The position numbers and the translations under genes were made by a program. Shown here piece by piece: positions 40,800 to 49,022 of a stretch of 59,901 nt of DNA. This DNA is from Levilactobacillus suantsaiihabitans (lineage in GTDB: Bacteria > Bacillota > Bacilli > Lactobacillales > Lactobacillaceae): contig NZ_RKLX01000017.1 in the NCBI RefSeq assembly GCF_004745505.1, positions 1-59,901 on the forward strand, in the 5' to 3' direction. Position 1 is the first letter of the stretch. Each line of letters starts with the position of its first letter. Below the pieces are notes generated by a model, which was not told the DNA's origin, ran no database searches, and saw only the letters and a list, made by a program, of their open reading frames with translations.

Positions 40800-41930
40800 T
40801 CAGTGGTCCCCTTTCAAGTTCGTCAATTCAAGTAGCGTTGCGGAAAAATCATCGGTCAGACAGGTCACGTGCCCCATTTTCCGTTGGGGCAAGATCTCCG
40901 CCTTGCCGTAATCGTGGAAATGCCAATTGGGATGCGTCATCAGGGCGTGCCGGGCCAACGTCAGGTCCGTCCCCAGCAGATTACGCATGACCGCTGGACG
41001 GGTCTGGTGGATCTCGGGCAACGGCAGGCCACAAATGCTGCGAATGTGCGCCTCAAACTGAGAAATATTGCAGGCCTCAATGCTGTAATGGCCCGAATTA
41101 TGCGGTCGCGGTGCCAGTTCATTGACCACCAATTGGCCATCTGAGAGAACGAAAAATTCAATCCCCAACACCCCGCGCAAGGTCAGTGCCGTCGCAATCT
41201 TCTTGGCAATCCGTTGCGCCTGGGCGTGCACGGTTGCCGGTACCCGCGCCGGGGCCAACGTCGTGTGTAAAATGTGGTGGCGGTGTTGATTTTCCACCAA
41301 CGGAAAGGTCACCACGTCCCCGGCAGCGCTTCTGGCGACCATCATCGCCACCTCACAGGTGAAATCTTGGCGCGCCTCAAGGATACAGGACCGTGCTGTC
41401 AACGTGGGCGTCTCCAACGGCCAGATAGTACCATCTAAATCCAATTGACCGTGACCATCGTACCCACCAGCCACCGTTTTTAAGATCGCTGGTGTGCCCA
41501 CCTGGGCCAAGGCCGCGGGTAAGGCCGCCTGGTTGGGCACCGCCGCAAACGGTGTCACCGCGATTCCTAGATCGGCCAAAAAGCGTTTTTCACGCAGGCG
41601 ATTGCCGGTAATCTCTAACAACTGGACGCCCTGAGGCAAACTGGTCTGGGACTGGACCGCCGCCAATGCCTGCACATCAACATTTTCAAATTCGTACGTC
41701 AAGACGTCGCTTTCCCGGGCCAAGGCTTGCAGGGCCGCCTGATCTTGGTAATCAGCGATGACCTGAAAATCAGCCACCTGACCGGCTGGGGCATCGGGGG
41801 TCGGGTCTAAAATACCCACACGATACCCCATCTGCTTAGCACTGAGCGTCAACATCCGGCCCAATTGACCGCCACCCACGATACCGATGGTGGCTGGGGG
41901 TAAAATCACATTTTCAGAGTTCTTGTTCAC
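40800..41930 (-). CDS. purK: N5-carboxyaminoimidazole ribonucleotide synthase
   Basis: ATP-grasp enzyme that carboxylates AIR on nitrogen; PurE then moves the carboxyl. The 376-residue protein has IGIVGGGQLGRMLTLSAK near the start and NELAPRPHNSGHYSIEAC near residue 265. The start is GTG 41930 (codons for MNKNSENV), 9 bases after GGAGG; this gives a 17-base overlap with purE. Confidence 0.95.
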   Translation of the reverse strand: MNKNSENVILPPATIGIVGGGQLGRMLTLSAKQMGYRVGILDPTPDAPAGQVADFQVIADYQDQAALQALARESDVLTYEFENVDVQALAAVQSQTSLPQGVQLLEITGNRLREKRFLADLGIAVTPFAAVPNQAALPAALAQVGTPAILKTVAGGYDGHGQLDLDGTIWPLETPTLTARSCILEARQDFTCEVAMMVARSAAGDVVTFPLVENQHRHHILHTTLAPARVPATVHAQAQRIAKKIATALTLRGVLGIEFFVLSDGQLVVNELAPRPHNSGHYSIEACNISQFEAHIRSICGLPLPEIHQTRPAVMRNLLGTDLTLARHALMTHPNWHFHDYGKAEILPQRKMGHVTCLTDDFSATLLELTNLKGDH

Positions 41931-42396
41931 TACGTTGGGCCTCCCGTCGCTGTGCCAGTCGGAAATCCTGTAACGCTTGTTGCAGCTTACTATCTTGTAA
42001 TCCCACAATCTGGGCAGCCAGTAACGCCGCATTTTTAGCCCCCGCCTGTCCGATCGCCATCGTGGCCACCGGTACGCCGGCCGGCATCTGCACGATGGAT
42101 AGCAGCGAGTCCATCCCGTTTAAGGCCCGGGATTGCATCGGGACTCCAATGACCGGCACCACGGTATTAGCCGCTAACATCCCCGGTAAATGGGCTGCCC
42201 CACCGGCACCCGCGATGATGACCTGGATGCCGCGAGCCTGCGCCTGTTCCCCGTAACTTTGCAGCGTCGCCGGCATCCGGTGGGCAGAAATAATCCGCCG
42301 TTCACAATCCGCCCCTAAATCAGCTAATTGCTGGACTGCCAGCTGCATGACCGGCCAGTCCGAAATTGATCCCATGACTACCGCAATCTTCGTCAT
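41914..42396 (-). CDS. purE: N5-CAIR mutase
   Basis: Converts N5-CAIR to CAIR. The 160-residue protein has VVMGSISDWPVM at the start, SAHRMPATL and GAGGAAHLPGMLAANT. The start is ATG 42396 (MTKIAVVMG); the ATG at 42402 abuts the ribosome-binding site. First gene of the purine operon, 23 bases from the predicted transcription start. Confidence 0.96.
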   Translation of the reverse strand: MTKIAVVMGSISDWPVMQLAVQQLADLGADCERRIISAHRMPATLQSYGEQAQARGIQVIIAGAGGAAHLPGMLAANTVVPVIGVPMQSRALNGMDSLLSIVQMPAGVPVATMAIGQAGAKNAALLAAQIVGLQDSKLQQALQDFRLAQRREAQRSEQEL

Positions 42397-42425
42397 CGCC
42401 ATCCCTCTTCCCATATTTTAGGCCA

Positions 42426-42454
42426 ATTTTAGCAATAATTACAGTTTGTGTCAA
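42426..42454 (-). promoter_or_regulatory. Promoter of the purine operon
   Basis: Minus-strand TTGACA (42449-42454) and TAAAAT (42426-42431) separated by 17 bases, close to consensus. Transcription would start near 42419, leaving a leader of only about 23 bases, so a riboswitch or attenuator in the leader is ruled out. Confidence 0.85.
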
Positions 42455-42528
42455 TCAAAACGAGAACTTTATTTGATATAAATATATTAATATACGGTTT
42501 ATGGCAAATCTATTTACGGTCTATCTAG

Positions 42529-42634
42529 CGAACTACCCTCACTGTTACTACTGAAAACGGTGTCTTCCGGCAAATATAATTGTTTTTATGTTCGTCACGA
42601 CAAAATACCCGAAATCAACGAATATCCGAACATT
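42529..42634. promoter_or_regulatory. Possible PurR boxes upstream of the purine promoter
   Basis: 42622-42634 matches the published PurBox pattern AWWWCCGAACWWT at every position. Two partial cores lie nearer the promoter: GTTCG (42590-42594) and CGAAC (42529-42533). The full match is about 200 bases upstream of the predicted start and touches the argS terminator, which is far for a PurR site; chance is possible. Confidence 0.4.
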
Positions 42635-42661
42635 AAAAAAGACCCGCCCAAATGGCGAGTC
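42635..42661 (-). terminator. Terminator after argS
   Basis: Arms 42641-42648 and 42654-42661 (8 pairs with one G-U), followed by six T on the minus strand. Confidence 0.9.
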
Positions 42662-42682
42662 CTCGTAGTGAAATCTTAAGTT

Positions 42683-44374
42683 TTACATTTCGTCTGGTGC
42701 TTGGACGCCCAACAACCGCAGACTTTCCTTCAAGACCGTCGAAACCGCCTTGACCAGTGCCAACCGTGCTGGCAACTCAGCGTCTTCCGTTAAGATCTTG
42801 GAGTGCGCATAGTACTTATTGAAGGTCTTGGCTAAGCGAATCGCGTACTTGGCAACCACGGATGGTTCCAATTCGGCACAGGCCATTTTAACGATGGCTG
42901 GGAAGTCAGCCAAGGCCTTGATGGTATCCCAGGCTTCGGGATCAGCCACTTGGTTACCGGCAGCTTGCACGTCAACGTTACCAGCCTTACGCAAGATGCT
43001 TTCGGCCCGGGCATGGGAGTATTGCACGTAAGGACCCGTTTCGCCTTCGAACTTCAGCTGATCAGCCAAGACGAAGTCGATGTTGTTGGTCCGTTCGTTC
43101 TTGAGGTCGCCAAAGACGATGGCGCCCACCCCAACTTGTTTGGCAACTTCTTCCTTGTTTGCCAGATCAGGGTTCTTTTCGTTGATTTCTTCGCCCGCCA
43201 ACTTGATGGATTCCTCCAGCACCTTGGCTAACAAGATGATCCGGCCAGAACGCGTGGACAGCTTCTTGCCGTCGACGGTGATCAGACCAAATGGCACGTG
43301 GTGTAAGTCATCCGCAGATGGCACGCCCATTTCCTTTAAAACGGCCTTCAGTTGCTTGAAGTAATACGTCTGTTCGGAACCAACCACGTACAGGTTTTGG
43401 GCTGGGTGGTAGGTCCGGTCACGGTACAAGGCCGTCGCAATATCTCTGGTAATGTACAGCGAAGCCCCGTCACTCTTCAAAATCAGGGCTGGGTTCAGAT
43501 CATACTTGCTCAAATCGACAACTTGGGCGCCTTGTGATTCCACCAGCAAATGCTTGTCCTTCAAAATCTGAACGACTTCGGCCAGCTTATCGTTGTAGAA
43601 GGCTTCCCCATTGTAGGTATCAAATTTCACGCCTAATTCATCGTAAACGTCATTGAATTCTTGCAAGGACGCCTTACGGAACCATTCCCACAGGTGGTGG
43701 GCTTCTGGGTCGCCGTCTTCAAGCTTCTTGAACCATTCCCGCGCAATGTCGTCGAGTTCCGGCTTATCTACATCCTCTTTGTGGAAACGTACGTAGTATT
43801 CGACCAGCTTGTTGATGGGGTCTTTCTTGACGTCTTCTTCGTTCCCCCACAGCTTGTAGGCCGTGATCAACTTCCCAAATTGGGTCCCCCAGTCACCCAA
43901 GTGATTGTCCTTGATGGGGTGGTAGCCGTTCTTAGTCAAGATCTCGGCAATGGAGTTTCCAATGACCGTCGAACGCAAGTGGCCCATGGACATTGGCTTA
44001 GCAATGTTTGGTGAGGACATGTCGATAGGCACGTTGCCGCCGTTACCGTCGGCGTTGGTCCCATAATCGGCCCCCGCCGTCAACACCGTGTTCAACGTTG
44101 CCTCACTATAAGCGCCCTTGTCAAAGAAGAAGTTCAGGTAAGGACCCACGACTTCCACCTTTTCAAAGCCGGTCGTATCCAGCTTGTCGGCCAGGTCTTG
44201 CGCAATTTGTTGCGGCGCGCGGTGCAGGACCTTGGCTAACGTGAACGTTGGAAAGGCCATGTCCCCTTTGTCTGAAGTCTTGGGCCGTTCGAGCTTGGCT
44301 GCAATCTCATCTGCCGTCAGTTGGCCGTCTAAGGCCGTCGCTAACGCCGTGGTCACCGTTTGTTTGTAATCCAT
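42683..44374 (-). CDS. argS: Arginyl-tRNA synthetase
   Basis: Charges tRNA-Arg. The 563-residue class I enzyme has the HIGH-like [19 protein letters not shown] near residues 115-135, the KMSKS-equivalent KKLSTRSG near residue 370, and a C-terminal anticodon-binding domain. ATG 44374 follows AGGAGG. A T-box leader upstream indicates control by uncharged tRNA. Own terminator. Confidence 0.97.
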   Translation of the reverse strand: MDYKQTVTTALATALDGQLTADEIAAKLERPKTSDKGDMAFPTFTLAKVLHRAPQQIAQDLADKLDTTGFEKVEVVGPYLNFFFDKGAYSEATLNTVLTAGADYGTNADGNGGNVPIDMSSPNIAKPMSMGHLRSTVIGNSIAEILTKNGYHPIKDNHLGDWGTQFGKLITAYKLWGNEEDVKKDPINKLVEYYVRFHKEDVDKPELDDIAREWFKKLEDGDPEAHHLWEWFRKASLQEFNDVYDELGVKFDTYNGEAFYNDKLAEVVQILKDKHLLVESQGAQVVDLSKYDLNPALILKSDGASLYITRDIATALYRDRTYHPAQNLYVVGSEQTYYFKQLKAVLKEMGVPSADDLHHVPFGLITVDGKKLSTRSGRIILLAKVLEESIKLAGEEINEKNPDLANKEEVAKQVGVGAIVFGDLKNERTNNIDFVLADQLKFEGETGPYVQYSHARAESILRKAGNVDVQAAGNQVADPEAWDTIKALADFPAIVKMACAELEPSVVAKYAIRLAKTFNKYYAHSKILTEDAELPARLALVKAVSTVLKESLRLLGVQAPDEM

Positions 44375-44440
44375 CCTGTATTCCTCCTATTTCTTGACTG
44401 ACGTTGATAAGCCTAGTTTACACCAATTTGGTTCACGGAA

Positions 44441-44603
44441 TAAAAAAACGCCCCTTACAAAATTACTTGTAAGAGACGAGATTACCCGCGGTACCACTCT
44501 GATTGACTTATTAGTCCACTTTAAAAGTTCATTTAAATGTCGCTAATGCCCCGTTCTGCCAATATTCTTGATCCGGCTCACAGCCACCCGGACTCGCTGA
44601 CAA
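44441..44603 (-). promoter_or_regulatory. T-box riboswitch leader of argS
   Basis: The conserved T-box sequence AGAGTGGTACCGCGGG is at 44485-44500 on the minus strand. It is followed by a terminator with 12-base arms (44449-44460 and 44468-44479) and seven T. Upstream, TGTC and GACA close a stem I near 44603 and 44538, with GGTGGCTGTGAGCC in its upper part. CGG at 44551-44553 (after GAA) is a candidate arginine specifier; this is the least certain part. Confidence 0.92.
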
Positions 44604-44651
44604 GACTTGATTGACGTACTATTGCATTGACGGTTAAAACTTTCGAATAAT

Positions 44652-44676
44652 AAGAAAGACGACCCTGAAGGCCGCC
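44652..44676 (-). terminator. Terminator-like hairpin after tRNA-Gly
   Basis: GGCGGCC and GGTCGTC arms around TTCA, with two G-U pairs, followed by TTTCTT on the minus strand. Confidence 0.6.
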
Positions 44677-44685
44677 CCATTCGAA

Positions 44686-44756
44686 AGCGGGTGACGGGAA
44701 TCGGACCCGCGACGCAAGCTTGGGAAGCTTGAATTTTACCACTAAACTACACCCGC
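44686..44756 (-). tRNA. tRNA-Gly (anticodon CCC)
   Basis: Complete cloverleaf: acceptor GCGGGTG/CACCCGC fully paired, anticodon stem CAAGC/GCTTG around TTCCCAA giving CCC, T arm GCGGG/CCCGT, discriminator T as usual for glycine. CCA is not encoded. Confidence 0.95.
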
Positions 44757-44834
44757 ACAACACAAATGAGTATAGCATACCATTTGTGAGTTGTCATCAT
44801 TTTTTGCAAATAAATTCAAAAAAGTTTGAAAAAA

Positions 44835-45065
44835 CTAGTTTTTATCCGCACTGTTCCCGGTAATCTTAGCAGCTGACTTCCGCACAACGGCACGGTTATT
44901 CATGTCGCCCACGGCCGTTTTGTCGGCAGGATCGTAGTCCCGAATCTCTACTAAAACTGAATTATCATACACTTTGGTGACTTCCCCAGTGAAATCGTGT
45001 TCCAGGGGACCAAATTTCTTCGCCGCAACGTAATCGCCAATCTTAATCTCTTTAGTCTCAGCCAT
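44835..45065 (-). CDS. Small DUF2187/YkvS-like protein
   Basis: A 76-residue basic protein resembling the DUF2187 (YkvS) family, a small KOW/SH3-like barrel of unknown role: IGDYVAAKKFG, FTGEVTKVYDNSVLVEIRDYD. The start is ATG 45065 (MAETKEIKIG) after AAGGAGC; the much longer frame upstream has no ribosome-binding site and runs through the intergenic region. It stands alone between tRNA-Gly and the divergent amidase. Confidence 0.75.
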   Translation of the reverse strand: MAETKEIKIGDYVAAKKFGPLEHDFTGEVTKVYDNSVLVEIRDYDPADKTAVGDMNNRAVVRKSAAKITGNSADKN

Positions 45066-45425
45066 TGTTCGTCGCTCCTTTCGTATGCAAAATATCATTA
45101 TAGTCAAGTTTCCTAGTCGACGCAAGTAAAGTCCCCCACGCGCTGGCGGAAAAGTTTTCGGCGACTTTGCAATCGAATTGTAAGATGATTGAAACAAAAT
45201 GGTAGAACCGAACTTTCCCGGTTTATTCGCCAACAATTACGACACAATACGACCATTAGCATCTTTTCAACGACTAAAATGTGATTTTTCTATGAATTTC
45301 CGAACGACCCCACATTTCGCCAAGTAGAACACGCGTACGCATTTCTGCGGAAAATAAGTTATAATCGAGTCGTTGATTCAGTTCTGTTTAGTTCATAATT
45401 AATTTCTATAGGAGGAGCAGACATT
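45066..45425. other. Gene-free divergent region before the amidase
   Basis: 360 bases, AT-rich, no gene seen. TATAAT at 45360-45365 is a likely -10 for the amidase gene; no good -35 is visible. GGAGGAG lies just before its ATG. Confidence 0.6.
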
Positions 45426-46673
45426 ATGAAAAAATGGCAACGTTGGGCGGTTCGGGGAATCGCTCTGACCGCGGGATGCGTGGGTCTCTTTTGGGGCAGC
45501 AACGCGGTGACGGCTAGCGCCAATGCAATCAATAATTATATTGCCAATCAGCATTACGCCACGCCAACAATTACGAAGAATATTTGGTCTGGTTTTCCCA
45601 AGAATAGTTACCGCAATGGGAAGCCAGAAGGGGTCGTCGTTCACGAAACGGCCAACCCGAATTCCACGATCTATAACGAAATCACCTATATGAAAAATCA
45701 TTATGGGAATGCGTTCGTGCACACCTTCGTGGATGCCAACCACATTATTAACATCGCCAACACCAAGTACTTGTGCTGGGGAGCCGGTCCAATCGCCAAC
45801 GCACGCTACGTTCAATTTGAACAGGTCGAGGTCCACAGTAAAGCAGCCTTTGCCTCTGAATTGAACAATGCCGCCTACTACACGGCTTACATTTTGAAAC
45901 AATACGGGTTGACACCTAAGCGCAATTCGACCATCCTGTCTCACCATGATGTATCGCTGAATCTGGGTGGCACCAACCATACCGATCCGGACGGCTACTG
46001 GAAGTCTAACGCCAGCGCCTACTTTGGGACCACGTACACCATGACCGACTTCGTCAACCTGGTCAAGACGCAATACGCCGACCTGGGGGGCACGACGACG
46101 GACACCGATACTGATGCATCGACGGACCACACGCCCGCGACGCCGAAGAAGACGGTTAAATACAACCACGGTGGTAACAATGAGACGGCAAAATTGGCGA
46201 ACAACTACACCAAGTGGACCGTCTACAATCACGTCAAGGGAACCAGCGGCGCCTACAAGATCGGTTGGGGTCGTCTGAGTGCGGACCACCGTGGCGCTAA
46301 GGTCTACGTTGATTCGCGTGGTGTGAAAAAAGGCGGCTGGAGTGGTACCTGGTACCGGATTCGTTTCAGTAAGAATTCCACGGCCAAGTACTGGGTCTAC
46401 AGCAAGGTGCTGAAGTTCCCGAAGGTCACCTACAGTGACGCGAGTGGCAATTACACGTTGAACACGGCCACCAACTACACGCTGTACAACCACGTCTTAA
46501 ATTCCAATTACCTGTCCAAGACCACTGGCCACACGACCGACTTCCCAGCCGGCACGAAGGTCACCGTCAACAAGGCTGGCTACAAGGCTAGCGACGGCTC
46601 GAACTGGTACCGTATCATTTTAAACGACAAGCCTTACTGGATCCAAGCTGCTGGCTTGAACGGTAACGCCTAA
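45426..46673 (+). CDS. Secreted N-acetylmuramoyl-L-alanine amidase with GW/SH3-like repeats
   Basis: Peptidoglycan hydrolase that cuts between muramic acid and the stem peptide. The 415-residue protein has a signal peptide (hydrophobic core near residues 12-30, cleavage near ASANA), an Amidase_2 domain (about 45-205) with zinc-ligand candidates in GVVVHETANP and SHHDVSLNLG, a Thr/Asp-rich linker, and two GW/SH3-like cell-wall-binding repeats (about 245-330 and 335-415), each opening with YNH and containing WYRI. ATG 45426 follows GGAGGAG. It has its own terminator-like hairpin. Confidence 0.92.
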   Translation: MKKWQRWAVRGIALTAGCVGLFWGSNAVTASANAINNYIANQHYATPTITKNIWSGFPKNSYRNGKPEGVVVHETANPNSTIYNEITYMKNHYGNAFVHTFVDANHIINIANTKYLCWGAGPIANARYVQFEQVEVHSKAAFASELNNAAYYTAYILKQYGLTPKRNSTILSHHDVSLNLGGTNHTDPDGYWKSNASAYFGTTYTMTDFVNLVKTQYADLGGTTTDTDTDASTDHTPATPKKTVKYNHGGNNETAKLANNYTKWTVYNHVKGTSGAYKIGWGRLSADHRGAKVYVDSRGVKKGGWSGTWYRIRFSKNSTAKYWVYSKVLKFPKVTYSDASGNYTLNTATNYTLYNHVLNSNYLSKTTGHTTDFPAGTKVTVNKAGYKASDGSNWYRIILNDKPYWIQAAGLNGNA

Positions 46674-46679
46674 CAAATT

Positions 46680-46712
46680 GAAAGGCTCGCAGATGATTGG
46701 CTGCGGGCCTTT
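46680..46712 (+). terminator. Terminator-like hairpin after the amidase
   Basis: Twelve-base arms AAAGGCTCGCAG and CTGCGGGCCTTT with a G-U pair; the T-run is short, so termination may be partial. Confidence 0.6.
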
Positions 46713-46737
46713 CGTCTACTTAAGGAGGACCTCAGTC

Positions 46738-47268
46738 ATGGGAAAATTGATTTTTTACGGCGCCACTTCACTCGACGGCTACCTGGCCACTAGCGACGAC
46801 AATCTGGACTGGCTCACCCATTTGACCGACATCCCCACCGATGCTGGGACCGCCACTTTGGCAAGCATGGCCGCCGCCATCATGGGGCGAGTGACCTACG
46901 ATTACGTCGCCCAGCAAGCCCCTGACGCGCCGTTTAACCCGGCCAACCCGCAGATGCACAATTACGTCTTAACGCACCAGAATCGGCCAAATTTGCCGCT
47001 GACGACCTTTACCGATGAAGACGTGGTCACTTTGGCACGCGACCTACGCACCCAACCGGGCGATACCTGGATTGTCGGTGGTCAAACGATTCTCACACCC
47101 CTTTTAGCGGCGGAAATGGTCGACACGCTGTTTCTGCAACTGGCCCCGATTCTCTTGGGCCAAGGTAAACGCCTCTTTGGCGACTTGGCTCAGCCACAAC
47201 ATTTTGACCTGATTCAGGCCCACCAGTTAGGCCCCCTAGCCGAACTGGTCTATCAGCGGAGAAATTAG
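46738..47268 (+). CDS. Dihydrofolate reductase family protein (RibD C-terminal type)
   Basis: Probable NADPH-dependent reductase of the RibD_C family, related to riboflavin reductases but of unknown substrate. The 176-residue protein shows FYGATSLDGYLATSDDNLDWL at the start, MGRVTYDYV and WIVGGQTILTPLLAAEMVD, the family pattern. The start is ATG 46738 after AAGGAGG. It has no riboflavin gene neighbours. Confidence 0.88.
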   Translation: MGKLIFYGATSLDGYLATSDDNLDWLTHLTDIPTDAGTATLASMAAAIMGRVTYDYVAQQAPDAPFNPANPQMHNYVLTHQNRPNLPLTTFTDEDVVTLARDLRTQPGDTWIVGGQTILTPLLAAEMVDTLFLQLAPILLGQGKRLFGDLAQPQHFDLIQAHQLGPLAELVYQRRN

Positions 47269-47331
47269 TACCCCTTTATCAGGTGAATATGGTACGCTTA
47301 ACCTATATTCGTACGCGAAGGAGCGGTTGGT

Positions 47332-47673
47332 ATGTGGTTAGCCCTACATTTTTGGACCTGGATTATTTTAACGTTACTCGTCATCGGTGGTCTCACGCGA
47401 CATTCGGAAAAGCGGGCCACCCAGTTCCTAATCCTCGCCCGGCTGGCCTACCTGGTCATGATTATCAGCGGCGTGGTCTTAAGCATTCGCACCTTTGGCC
47501 ACGCTCCCGTGTTGATCAGCCTGAAATTCATCTTGGGCATCGGCACCATTGCCCTGATTGAAATCAGCTTCGGTCGTAAAATGGAACGCGACACGCCGCA
47601 CCTGGTCTACTGGATTTTGGGACTGGTGGCGCTACTGACGGTGGGGTTGGGCCTGACCTTGGCCTTTCACTAA
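47332..47673 (+). CDS. yisL: YisL family (UPF0344) membrane protein
   Basis: A 113-residue protein with four hydrophobic segments and few charged loops, matching the YisL/UPF0344 family of unknown function (ALHFWTWIILTLLVIGG; the third segment includes LKFILGIGTIALI). ATG 47332 follows GAAGGAG. It lies 63 bases after the reductase, and structured element A2 begins 12 bases after its stop. Confidence 0.85.
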   Translation: MWLALHFWTWIILTLLVIGGLTRHSEKRATQFLILARLAYLVMIISGVVLSIRTFGHAPVLISLKFILGIGTIALIEISFGRKMERDTPHLVYWILGLVALLTVGLGLTLAFH

Positions 47674-47684
47674 TTCAAATTTTC

Positions 47685-47851
47685 AGAGTGGGCCAAAGGG
47701 CGACTAGCCGGCGAGCATTAAGGCTGCTAACCGAATAATCCCAGTTTTGGATTGTTTGGTTAGCAGTTTTAAGCGGAACCGGGCGCCTTTTGGCCCACGT
47801 TTCCGCTATGTAAAGGTGACATGAGCCTGGGAGATTTTCCCAGGCTTTTTT
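47685..47851 (+). repeat. Structured intergenic element A, copy 2
   Basis: Plus-strand counterpart of 17768-17943. Outer arms 47688-47702 and 47784-47798 pair at all 15 positions (one G-U). Inner arms CTGCTAACC (47724-47732) and GGTTAGCAG (47758-47766) pair perfectly, extended by TTAA/TTAA pairing. The 3' part is a terminator, AGCCTGGGA/TCCCAGGCT then T7 (47824-47851), serving yisL. Confidence 0.82.
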
Positions 47852-47937
47852 CTGCAGAATACCATCCCCACTCCGTTTTGACTTTCAAGTTTCAGTCCAT
47901 TATCATAAAGTTAAGAATATGTGAAGGAGTGAACGTA

Positions 47938-48954
47938 ATGAAAGGTGTTATTTATCACGGTATTCATGATATTTCAGTCGAGGAACTCCCTGCCCCTCAA
48001 CCAACCGCCAACGATCTGGTCCTAAAGGTCATGCGTAACGGCATTTGTGGCTCCGACCTCCACGCCTACAATCTGGGTGGCGACGAGATTGGTATCCTGA
48101 AAGGCGGCGCGCTCGGACACGAATTTGTCGGCGAGGTCGCTGAAGTTGGCGCTAACGTTCAGGGTATCCACCCCGGGGACCACGTTTTCGTCAATCCTAG
48201 CCGAGCTAAGGGGTCAACCAGTCAATTGGCTATGGCCGGTGGCCTTTCACAATTGAATCTCATCAAAGACGCCGTGTTAAATGACAATGTCTTTCTTTTG
48301 CCAAGCGACCTTTCCTTTGACCGCGCTGTAGTTATTGAACCCTACGCTGTCGGGATCCATGGCAAGAACATCGTCCACCCCACTCCGGAACAAAGCTTCT
48401 GCATCTTTGGTGCTGGACCGGTCGGACTGGCAAGCGCCTCCGGATTGTTACAACAAGGGATTACCCAAGTGGCTGTGGTCGATATCGACGAGCAACGTTT
48501 AGCCTTTGCCAAACGCCTCGGCGCCCACGTCATCAATTCGGCCAAGACCGACTTGACCGCTGCGCTAAAAGACCTGTTCGGCACAGGTACTGGCCTCATG
48601 GGTGACGAACGAATTGGCGTTGATACTTACATCGACTGCGTGGGCCTGCCTAGCTTCATGACTGACTTCATTGCCCAAGCAAAATTCGGTGCCAAGTTTG
48701 TGGTTGTGGCCTTAGGGGCTGAGCCCGTTACCTTCAAGCCACAGTTCTTGGCCATGAACGAAATCAGTCTGATTGGTTCAGCCATTTACACAGCTACCGA
48801 TATTCAGGAAGCCATCGCTAACGTTGCCCAACCGGACAATCTCTTCCCTAACATCGTTTCTGCTCACTATCCCCTAGCCGACAGTGAACAGGCCTTCCAA
48901 CGGGCCAACACCGATAAGACGGCGCTAAAGGTCGTCATCGACGTCAACGACTAA
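47938..48954 (+). CDS. Zinc-type medium-chain alcohol/polyol dehydrogenase
   Basis: NAD(P)-dependent dehydrogenase of the threonine/butanediol/sorbitol type; the substrate is not clear. The 338-residue protein has catalytic-zinc residues in NGICGSDLHA and GHEFVGEV and a Rossmann FGAGPVGLASASG near residue 157. The four-cysteine structural-zinc lobe usual in the family is absent: the equivalent stretch (about residues 84-105) has no Cys. ATG 47938 follows GAAGGAG. Monocistronic, with a bidirectional terminator after it. Confidence 0.9.
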   Translation: MKGVIYHGIHDISVEELPAPQPTANDLVLKVMRNGICGSDLHAYNLGGDEIGILKGGALGHEFVGEVAEVGANVQGIHPGDHVFVNPSRAKGSTSQLAMAGGLSQLNLIKDAVLNDNVFLLPSDLSFDRAVVIEPYAVGIHGKNIVHPTPEQSFCIFGAGPVGLASASGLLQQGITQVAVVDIDEQRLAFAKRLGAHVINSAKTDLTAALKDLFGTGTGLMGDERIGVDTYIDCVGLPSFMTDFIAQAKFGAKFVVVALGAEPVTFKPQFLAMNEISLIGSAIYTATDIQEAIANVAQPDNLFPNIVSAHYPLADSEQAFQRANTDKTALKVVIDVND

Positions 48955-48963
48955 TTTAAATCT

Positions 48964-49022
48964 AAAAAAACCGCGCCAACCCACCTCCCGTCTTAGGGAA
49001 GTCAGGTTGGTGCGGTTTTTTT
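48964..49022. terminator. Bidirectional terminator between the dehydrogenase and racemase
   Basis: Long stem with A7/T7 flanks (48964-48981 with 49005-49022) and one unpaired base. It overlaps the stop codon of the racemase gene. Confidence 0.92.

Noticed and set aside
42397-42482. Purine riboswitch ahead of purE
   Set aside because: The promoter leaves only about 23 bases of leader, and no purine-aptamer core was seen.
45399-46493. Minus-strand open frame of 364 codons opposite the amidase
   Set aside because: No ribosome-binding site, no recognisable domain, and the plus strand encodes a clear amidase with signal peptide and GW repeats.
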